Assembly (NCBI GenBank): GCA_010365215.1 | Contig: JAAFGT010000055.1 | Span: 1 to 53,053 of the forward strand | Reading direction: 5' to 3' | Origin: Acidipila sp. | GTDB taxonomy: Bacteria > Acidobacteriota > Terriglobia > Acidiferrales > UBA7541 | DNA length: 53,053 nt | Shown here: piece by piece, positions 47,505 through 53,053 of the stretch | Layout of the letters: the number at the start of each line of letters is the position of its first letter | Numbering within the stretch: the stretch's first letter is position 1 | Made by a program: the position numbers and the translations under genes | The notes under the pieces: model-generated | The model's database searches: none | What the model was told of the DNA's origin: nothing | What the model saw: only the letters and a program-made list of their open reading frames with translations

Positions 47505-48941
47505 ATGATGGATCCAACCCTGATCGCCGAGCTCGAGCAGGCGCTCGGACCCGCCAACGTTTTCTCGAAGCCGGAAGAGCTTCTGCTCTACGTATACGAC
47601 GGCTCCGTAGAGCACGGCCGGCCGGATTGCGTGGTTTTCGTGCGCACGACGGGCGATGTGGTGGCGGTGGCGCGCTTCTCGAACCAGCGTGGCGTCCCCA
47701 TCGTTGGCCGGGGGGCGGGCACCGGCCTATCGGGGGGCGCGCTGGCGCGGAATGGCGGCGTGCAAATCGTGTTTTCGCGCATGAACCGTATTTTGGGAAT
47801 CGACTTCGAAAATCAACGCGCCGTGGTTCAGCCAGGCGTAGTGAATTACGAACTGACCCGCGCTGTGGAACACGCCGATCTGTATTACGCGCCCGACCCT
47901 TCGAGCCAAAAGGCGTGCACCATCGGCGGAAACGTTGCCGAAAATGCCGGAGGGCCACACACGCTGGCGTACGGCGTGACCACCAATCACGTGCTCGGAT
48001 TGGAGTTGGTGCTGCCCGATGGCGAAGTGGTGCGCATCGGAGGTAAAACACCGGACACTCCGGGCTACGATTTGACCGGACTGCTGGTGGGCTCGGAAGG
48101 CACGCTGGCGCTGATCACGGAAATCACCGTGAAGCTGCTGCGCAAGCCGGAAGCGGTGAAAACTCTGCTGGCGGTCTACGACGCGGTGGACGACGCTACG
48201 GAAACCGTCGCGGAGATTACCGCGCGCGGGATCACTCCGGCGGCATGCGAGATGCTCGACGGCTGGACGCTGCGCGCCGTAGAGGCCTACGTGCACGCCG
48301 GTTTTCCGCTCGATAGCGCGGCGGTGCTGCTGATCGAAATCGAAGGTTTGCGTGAAGCCACCGAAGCGCAGGCGCTCGCCGTAGCCGAGGTCTGCCGCGC
48401 GAATAAGGCGCGCGAAGTGCGCGTGGCCCGCGATGACCGCGAACGCGAGCTGCTCTGGAAGGGCCGCAAGAACGCTTTTGGCGCGGTGGGGAGAATTTCT
48501 CCGAGCTACTACGTTCAGGACGGGGTGATCCCGCGGTCCAAACTTCCCGCTACGCTGCGCCGTGTGAACGAAATCGGCACGAAGTATGGATTTGAGATCG
48601 GAAATATTTTTCACGCGGGAGACGGCAACCTGCACCCCATTATTTTGTTCGACCCGCGCGACCACGAGCAATTTAAACGCGCCGCCTCCGCCGCGCATGA
48701 AATTATGGAATGGTGCGTGAGCCTGGGAGGCTCCATCACCGGCGAGCATGGCGTAGGAATGGAAAAAAGCGAAATGATGCCGGCGCTTTTTTCGCCGGCG
48801 GACCTGGACGCCATGAAACGCATCCGCGACGCCTTCAACCCGGCCGGCCTGTTGAACCCGGGGAAAATGTTTCCGCTGGGCAAAGGCTGCGGAGAAACGC
48901 GCGTGCGTCCCTTGCCCGTGGGAACGAGCGCCGTTTCATGA
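47505..48941 (+). CDS. glcD: Glycolate oxidase subunit GlcD
   Basis: The 478-residue protein starts at ATG 47505 (MMDPTLIAELEQALGPANVF). It has the FAD-binding type 4 fold: VGRGAGTGLSGGALA, GCTIGGNVAENAGGPHTLAYGVTTNHVLGLELVLPDGEV, LLVGSEGTLALITEITVKL, and the C-terminal signature NIFHAGDGNLHPIILFD with GEHGVGMEK. GlcD is the flavin subunit that oxidises glycolate (or D-lactate) to the keto acid and passes electrons to GlcF and quinone. Its stop overlaps the start of glcE (ATGA). The long frame beginning at 47292 includes promoter sequence and is not the true start. Confidence 0.94.
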   Translation: MMDPTLIAELEQALGPANVFSKPEELLLYVYDGSVEHGRPDCVVFVRTTGDVVAVARFSNQRGVPIVGRGAGTGLSGGALARNGGVQIVFSRMNRILGIDFENQRAVVQPGVVNYELTRAVEHADLYYAPDPSSQKACTIGGNVAENAGGPHTLAYGVTTNHVLGLELVLPDGEVVRIGGKTPDTPGYDLTGLLVGSEGTLALITEITVKLLRKPEAVKTLLAVYDAVDDATETVAEITARGITPAACEMLDGWTLRAVEAYVHAGFPLDSAAVLLIEIEGLREATEAQALAVAEVCRANKAREVRVARDDRERELLWKGRKNAFGAVGRISPSYYVQDGVIPRSKLPATLRRVNEIGTKYGFEIGNIFHAGDGNLHPIILFDPRDHEQFKRAASAAHEIMEWCVSLGGSITGEHGVGMEKSEMMPALFSPADLDAMKRIRDAFNPAGLLNPGKMFPLGKGCGETRVRPLPVGTSAVS

Positions 48942-50314
48942 GCGTCCTGGCTTCCGCGGCGTTGCAGCAGATCGAAAAAATTGTTGCCTCGGCGAATTTT
49001 GTCACCGACCCCGCCGCGCTGGCGCCGTACGAGGTGGACGGTTGGCGGCCCACTGCTGTGGCCCGGCCCTATTCGCCCGAAGAGACGGCGGAAATTGTGC
49101 GCGTTGCCGCAGCGGAAAAACTGGCGGTGATTGCCTCAGGCGCGCGCACCAAGCTGGGCATCGGCGCCCCGCCCAGCCAGTATGATCTGGCGCTCGATCT
49201 GACTCGCCTGCGGCGCGTAATCGCTTACGACCCAGCCGACTTGACACTCAGCGTCGAAGCCGGTATTCGCGTCGCCGACTTGCAGAAAGTTCTCGGCGAG
49301 CAGGGCCAGTTCCTTCCCTTCGCCTCGCCGTTCGCAAAAAGCTGCACTGTGGGCGGAGTGCTGGCCTCGAATGCTACCGGCCCGCTGCGTCACTCGTACG
49401 GTACCGCGCGCGATTTTACCTTGGGGATGGAGTTCGTCGACGGTTCGGGCACGCGCACGAAGAGCGGCGGGCGCGTGGTGAAAAACGTCGCGGGGATGGA
49501 TCTGCACAAACTGATGATTGGATCGCTGGGCACGCTGGGCGTGATCACCAGCGCGAATTTCAAAACCTTCCCGCTGCCGCAGGCTTCAGGAACCTTCGTG
49601 ATTTCTTATCTCCGGTTGGCCGATGCGCTGGCCCTGCGCGCGGCGCTGGCCGCTTCGGTGCTATCGCCGCAGGTCTTGGATATTGTTTCGCCCGATGCAG
49701 TGCCATTCCTGGATTCCGGCAGCGGTCAACTCCCGGCGGAGCGATGGTCGGTGATCGTGGCGGCGGGTGGAGATCAACGCGTGGTCGAGCGGCATGCCGC
49801 CGACATCGAGCAAATGGCCGCCCAAACGGGAGCGGACAATTTCGCAGCGCTGGAAGAAGTGGCAAGGCAGGGGCTCTGGGAGGCGGTCCGGGAGCTTCCG
49901 GCAACGCTGCTGGCCACCAGCAAGCGCGTAGTATTCTGGAAGATAAGCTCGCTCCCCGGCTCGTTCGCGGCAGTAGTCTCCGAAGTGGACCGCATCGCCC
50001 GGGAAAATTCGCTGCGCGCAGCCACTTTGATCCGAGCGGCAGGGCTGGTCTACGCCGCGCTCTTGCCCACCGAGGTGGATCCGGAAGATGATCCGGCGAC
50101 GATGAATCGTTTGCAACGGGCCGTTGCTCAACTTTTTGCGCGCACCGCGGACGTAGGGGCGCGCGCGGTAATCGAATGGTGCCCGCTCGAGCTGAAGCGG
50201 CGCGTCAGCGTTTGGGGCCCTCCCGGCGAAGACGCTGAACTTATGCGCCGCGTGAAAAAGGTCTTCGATCCCCAAAATATTCTCTCGCCCGGACGGTTCG
50301 TGGGCGGGATATGA
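48938..50314 (+). CDS. glcE: Glycolate oxidase subunit GlcE
   Basis: The 458-residue protein starts at ATG 48938, overlapping the glcD stop by 4 bp. FAD-domain motifs are present: YSPEETAEIVRVAAAEKLAVIASGARTKLGIG, LTLSVEAGIRVADLQ, GCTVGGVLASNATGPLRHSYGTARDFTLGMEFVDGSG, and VKNVAGMDLHKLMIGSLGTLGVIT. The C-terminal part with LELKRRVSVWG and FDPQNILSPGRFVGGI matches GlcE. It is the second flavin-type subunit of the membrane-associated glycolate oxidase. Confidence 0.92.
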   Translation: MSVLASAALQQIEKIVASANFVTDPAALAPYEVDGWRPTAVARPYSPEETAEIVRVAAAEKLAVIASGARTKLGIGAPPSQYDLALDLTRLRRVIAYDPADLTLSVEAGIRVADLQKVLGEQGQFLPFASPFAKSCTVGGVLASNATGPLRHSYGTARDFTLGMEFVDGSGTRTKSGGRVVKNVAGMDLHKLMIGSLGTLGVITSANFKTFPLPQASGTFVISYLRLADALALRAALAASVLSPQVLDIVSPDAVPFLDSGSGQLPAERWSVIVAAGGDQRVVERHAADIEQMAAQTGADNFAALEEVARQGLWEAVRELPATLLATSKRVVFWKISSLPGSFAAVVSEVDRIARENSLRAATLIRAAGLVYAALLPTEVDPEDDPATMNRLQRAVAQLFARTADVGARAVIEWCPLELKRRVSVWGPPGEDAELMRRVKKVFDPQNILSPGRFVGGI

Positions 50315-50422
50315 ACAGCAGCTTTGCCCACCGGTTGGTTAATTAAGTAGAATTATCAGGCTTCCGCGGCGCCTTGAAAGCCAGACGATGACCGGCACGG
50401 ACGGTCTAACACCGTAGCTTTG

Positions 50423-51841
50423 ATGGATACTCCAAACCAAATAACGACTGCTGTGAAAACGGCGAGCGCCACGCCGCAGTGGGAGGACTACGGCCGTTGC
50501 GTACACTGCGGCCTCTGCCTCAACCACTGCCCCACCTATCGCCTCGACGGTCTGGAAGCAGATTCTCCGCGCGGGCGCATACGCCAAATGCTTCTGGTCG
50601 ACGAAGGCAAGATGGAGCTGGGCGATACGTTTGTGAGCCACATCGACCAGTGCCTGGATTGCCGGGCGTGCGAGACGGCCTGCCCCTCAGGCGTCGAGTA
50701 CGGGCGGCTGGTGGAGTACGCGCGAGAAAATATCGAAGAGAACTATCCGCGGCCCGTGCTCGCGCACCTGGCGCGCTGGCTTTTTCTGCGGCACTTATTG
50801 CCGCATCCGCACCGCATCGCCGCGGCGGCGCGGGCCGTGCAGTTCTACCAGCGCACGGGCCTGCAAGCGCTGGCGCGCCGCTCTGGACTGCTGCATGCGC
50901 TGGGCCTGGCCGAACGCGAACGATTGCTGCCCGCGATCGACGGCCACTTTTTTTTCTCGCAGCTCGGGAAAACATTTCCCGCGCGGGGAAAGAGGCGCGC
51001 CCGGGTGGCCCTGTTTGCCGGGTGCATCGCCCAGGTTACATTTACCGCGCTGCACGAAGCCACCATCCGCGTACTGACGGCGAACGGCTGCGAAGTAGTC
51101 GTGCCGCGACAGCAGCGCTGTTGCGGAGCTTTAGCCGTCCATGCCGGTGTACGCAAGACCGCGCGATCCCTGGCGCGAATCAATATCGAAGCGTTCCTGC
51201 GTGGAAAGTCCCGCGGAGTGCCCGGTGGCGCGTACGACGCCATCATCGTAAATGCCGCCGGCTGCGGCTCCACTCTAAAGGAATATGCGCGGCTGGCCGA
51301 CGGCACGCTCGGGGCGCCCGACTGGGATGAGCAGGCGCGCGGGGCGGCTGCATCGTTCTCCGCCAAAGTCCGCGACGTCACGGAGTTTCTAGCCGAACTG
51401 GGTCTGGTAGCACCGCTGCAGACACTCCCCCTGCGCGTCACTTACCAGGATTCCTGCCATCTGCTGCACGCGCAAAAGGTGCGCGAGGCGCCGCGCAAAT
51501 TAATTCGCGCCATCCCTGGCGTGGAGCTGGTGGAAATGCCTTTGGCGGATTACTGCTGCGGCTCGGCAGGAATTTACAACGTCACGGAAACGGAAAACTC
51601 GATGCGGATTCTCGACGAAAAAATGCGCTATGCAACGTCCACGAATGCCGCCGCGATCGTCACGGCGAATCCCGGCTGCATCCTGCAGCTTCGCGCCGGA
51701 GTGGCCATGCACGGCACGGGACAGGACGTGTTGCACGTCGTAGAACTGCTGGATCGGGCGATGAACGGGGCGATGAACGGGGCGATGAGCGGGGCCAAGA
51801 ACGGCACCGTCAACGGCGTCACGAACCGCGATGCCGGGTAA
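50423..51841 (+). CDS. glcF: Glycolate oxidase iron-sulfur subunit GlcF
   Basis: The 472-residue protein (ATG 50423) has two [4Fe-4S] motifs, CVHCGLCLNHCPTY and CLDCRACETACPSG, followed by two CCG-type domains (QRCCGALAVHAG, TYQDSCHLLHAQ, ADYCCGSAGIYNV). It transfers electrons from GlcDE to the quinone pool at the membrane. It starts 108 bp after glcE on the same strand. The C-terminal approximately 22 residues are an NG-rich repeat (MNGA, MNGA, MSGA, KNGT, VNGV) encoded by 12-bp tandem repeats, not a usual GlcF feature. Confidence 0.93.
   Translation: MDTPNQITTAVKTASATPQWEDYGRCVHCGLCLNHCPTYRLDGLEADSPRGRIRQMLLVDEGKMELGDTFVSHIDQCLDCRACETACPSGVEYGRLVEYARENIEENYPRPVLAHLARWLFLRHLLPHPHRIAAAARAVQFYQRTGLQALARRSGLLHALGLAERERLLPAIDGHFFFSQLGKTFPARGKRRARVALFAGCIAQVTFTALHEATIRVLTANGCEVVVPRQQRCCGALAVHAGVRKTARSLARINIEAFLRGKSRGVPGGAYDAIIVNAAGCGSTLKEYARLADGTLGAPDWDEQARGAAASFSAKVRDVTEFLAELGLVAPLQTLPLRVTYQDSCHLLHAQKVREAPRKLIRAIPGVELVEMPLADYCCGSAGIYNVTETENSMRILDEKMRYATSTNAAAIVTANPGCILQLRAGVAMHGTGQDVLHVVELLDRAMNGAMNGAMSGAKNGTVNGVTNRDAG
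51758..51817 (+). repeat. Five 12-bp tandem repeats at the 3' end of glcF
   Basis: GCGATGAACGGG twice, GCGATGAGCGGG, GCCAAGAACGGC, ACCGTCAACGGC: in-frame units of increasing divergence, encoding an Asn-Gly-rich tail. Confidence 0.9.
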
Positions 51842-51880
51842 TTTATTTTTTGCGGTCAGACACGGAGGCGGAAACGGGGT

Positions 51881-51909
51881 GCCGGCGTTCGCGAAAAGCG
51901 GACGCCGGC
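51881..51909. terminator. GC-rich hairpin between convergent genes
   Basis: GCCGGCGTTCGC and GCGGACGCCGGC pair with one mismatch around a GAAAA loop region. There is no strong T tract, so this is a probable rather than certain terminator for glcF and the opposite gene. Confidence 0.5.
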
Positions 51910-51933
51910 GTGGGGCTGGGCTAGTGGGAACTC

Positions 51934-52788
51934 TTACGCGCCGGGCGGCCGGTGCATCATTTTGTGTCCGCCGAAACCATGACCTTCCTTAACCGTGTAG
52001 TCGGAGGGAACGGCAAACAGTGACGCAGCCGGTTCCTCGCGGCGGATGTTGGTTAAACGAAAGATCGTCTCGCCCATGCGTGGATCGCTGTGCTTGGACA
52101 TCACCACGGTCTGGAGAGCCTGGGAGTACCAGCGCTCGGACACGATTACCAGAGGACGGTCATTGCCCATCTCTCCGGCGGGAATCGTCATGGTCTTTCG
52201 AGTGCCCTCGGCTTCAACGCCCTCAATCGTCTGCTTGCCAAGCGACTCGATTTGCGGCTGCTGGCCCTGGGCAAAGCCGTGTCGCGGGCCTTCGGCAACG
52301 TGAGGCATATCCGCGGGGTGCGCCTTTATCGTGCGCGCAATTTTCTCCTGCTCTTCCAGCACGTAGCGAACACCGGCCACCGGATCGTTGATGAACGCAA
52401 TCTGCGGCGTCACGCCCGACGACACAGAAGCCCCAATTGCGGGGAACGAACTTTCGCGGCGTGTGCGCCCCTCGCTATCGCGAAATATCTGCCCGGTCAT
52501 TTTGCGATAAATGCGGTTGCCGTCGGCCAGCACTTGGGTGGTTTCAGTGGTAGATTGCGCCGAGTAAGGCGCACCCTTGACTACTTTGTCGCCGAGACCG
52601 TGCTCCATCCCCAGGTAGGAAAAAAACATTTCGTGCTCCGGCCCCATTGGCCGGTCTGCCATGAAGGCTTGATCCCCGCCGTGCGGCGGAGGTGGCGGCG
52701 CCGGCGACTGAGCCAGTGCCGTTGCCCCCAGAGTTAGAACTGCCAGTGCGCTGCCTAAAAAGTGCGAATAGTTTTTTGCGAGCTTCAT
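51934..52788 (-). CDS. Secreted protein of unknown function
   Basis: The 284-residue protein starts at ATG 52788, where GGAGG lies 4-5 nt upstream and a signal peptide follows (FLGSALAVLTLGATALAQ); a frame from 52848 would put 20 polar residues before it. The mature part has a Pro/His stretch, then beta-rich segments: YSAQSTTETTQVLADGNRI, GQIFRDSEGRTRRESSF, TPQIAFINDPVAGVRYVLE, TIEGVEAEGTRKTMTIPAGEMGND, LVIVSERWYSQALQTVVMSKHSDPRMGETIFRLTNI. This resembles outer-membrane lipoprotein-sorting-like or RseB-like folds seen in acidobacterial secreted proteins. Function unknown. It lies 74 bp after the partial gene at the right edge, possibly one operon. Confidence 0.7.
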   Translation of the reverse strand: MKLAKNYSHFLGSALAVLTLGATALAQSPAPPPPPHGGDQAFMADRPMGPEHEMFFSYLGMEHGLGDKVVKGAPYSAQSTTETTQVLADGNRIYRKMTGQIFRDSEGRTRRESSFPAIGASVSSGVTPQIAFINDPVAGVRYVLEEQEKIARTIKAHPADMPHVAEGPRHGFAQGQQPQIESLGKQTIEGVEAEGTRKTMTIPAGEMGNDRPLVIVSERWYSQALQTVVMSKHSDPRMGETIFRLTNIRREEPAASLFAVPSDYTVKEGHGFGGHKMMHRPPGA

Positions 52789-52862
52789 ATGTCCTCCATC
52801 CATGCAATCGTTCTCATGCATTCGTTCTGTCGTTACGAAGAAACTCATTACGAAAATGCGAT

Positions 52863-53053
52863 CTACTGGCGGGGAAAACGAATGGCGCGAGGCTCCCCAT
52901 CTTCTCCGAGCAATACCTGCGCGATAAAAGCCTCTCCGGCGCGGTCGCCCTCCACCGGATAGCCCATCGCCGCCAGGGACGAGCCGGTTAACTTAACGCG
53001 CACAATCTCCCCATTCTCGAATGGTCTGGGAATGCCGCCTGCCGGATAGGGCA
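52863..53053 (-). CDS. C-terminal part of an unidentified protein (partial)
   Basis: The frame is open from the right edge to a TAG at 52863, giving the last 62 or so residues: GGIPRPFENGEIVRVKLTGSSL, MGYPVEGDRAGEAFIAQVLLGEDGEPRAIRFPRQ. The end of about 60 residues with VRVKLTGSSLAAMGYPV is reminiscent of C-terminal parts of acidobacterial envelope or anti-sigma-like proteins, but this is not enough for a call. The gene's start is outside the window. Confidence 0.6.
   Translation of the reverse strand, partial: PYPAGGIPRPFENGEIVRVKLTGSSLAAMGYPVEGDRAGEAFIAQVLLGEDGEPRAIRFPRQ

Overview
The window looks like chromosome of a GC-rich soil Acidobacteriota (Terriglobia-type). The pointers are a Pkn-type kinase fused to a TolB-like propeller, a bactofilin, a secreted HEAT-repeat M1 peptidase, abundant secreted proteins of unknown function, a SemiSWEET, and a decaheme porin-cytochrome operon. 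No rRNA, transposase, integrase or CRISPR array was seen. Three tRNAs are present: two near-identical tRNA-Arg and one tRNA-Ser.

Layout. 1-2.7 kb: a minus-strand operon of secreted proteins sharing one beta-rich domain. 3.0-4.4 kb: an AT-richer island with a consensus promoter, encoding a DGQHR (DndB-like) protein and a probable PD-(D/E)xK protein, next to tRNA-Arg(UCG). 5.0-11.6 kb: a CusCBA copper/silver efflux operon headed by a small Cys-rich secreted protein. 11.9-16.6 kb: an extracellular-electron-transfer operon (MtrA/DmsE-like decaheme, MtrB/PioB-like barrel, monoheme cytochrome, NapC/NrfH-like tetraheme). The cus and electron-transfer operons each carry a CRP-type site at exactly the same distance from a -10 box. 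17-20.7 kb: a YtrA-type GntR/ABC exporter operon with a palindromic operator. 20.7-25.2 kb: small membrane proteins, an MDR oxidoreductase, then an aldehyde-deformylating-oxygenase homologue translationally coupled to an acyl-ACP reductase homologue, the two enzymes of cyanobacterial alkane synthesis. The reductase carries an in-frame five-heptad tandem repeat.

25-34 kb: SSS symporter, a small protein followed by 11-bp phased repeats, DedA, a catalytically dead MPGP-like HAD protein, methyltransferase, bactofilin, YdcF-like protein, a GalT-like protein lacking its nucleophilic His, and an orphan NuoI. 34-42.5 kb: kinase-propeller, tadA, a tandem array of three about 99-bp repeats derived from the 3' half of tRNA-Ser beside the intact tRNA-Ser(CGA), a TPR protein, and an M1 peptidase. 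42.6-52 kb: a BNR-like secreted protein and a glycolate-use locus, with divergent glcDEF against hydroxypyruvate/glyoxylate reductase, glcG and glycerate 2-kinase. The right edge holds two more secreted or unknown genes.

Functionally the window joins metal stress and respiratory electron export (possibly one regulon), candidate hydrocarbon or aldehyde synthesis, and glycolate oxidation feeding glycerate metabolism. Short in-frame tandem repeats (12, 15 and 21 bp) recur in unrelated genes. All calls come from reading the sequence; no database search was run.
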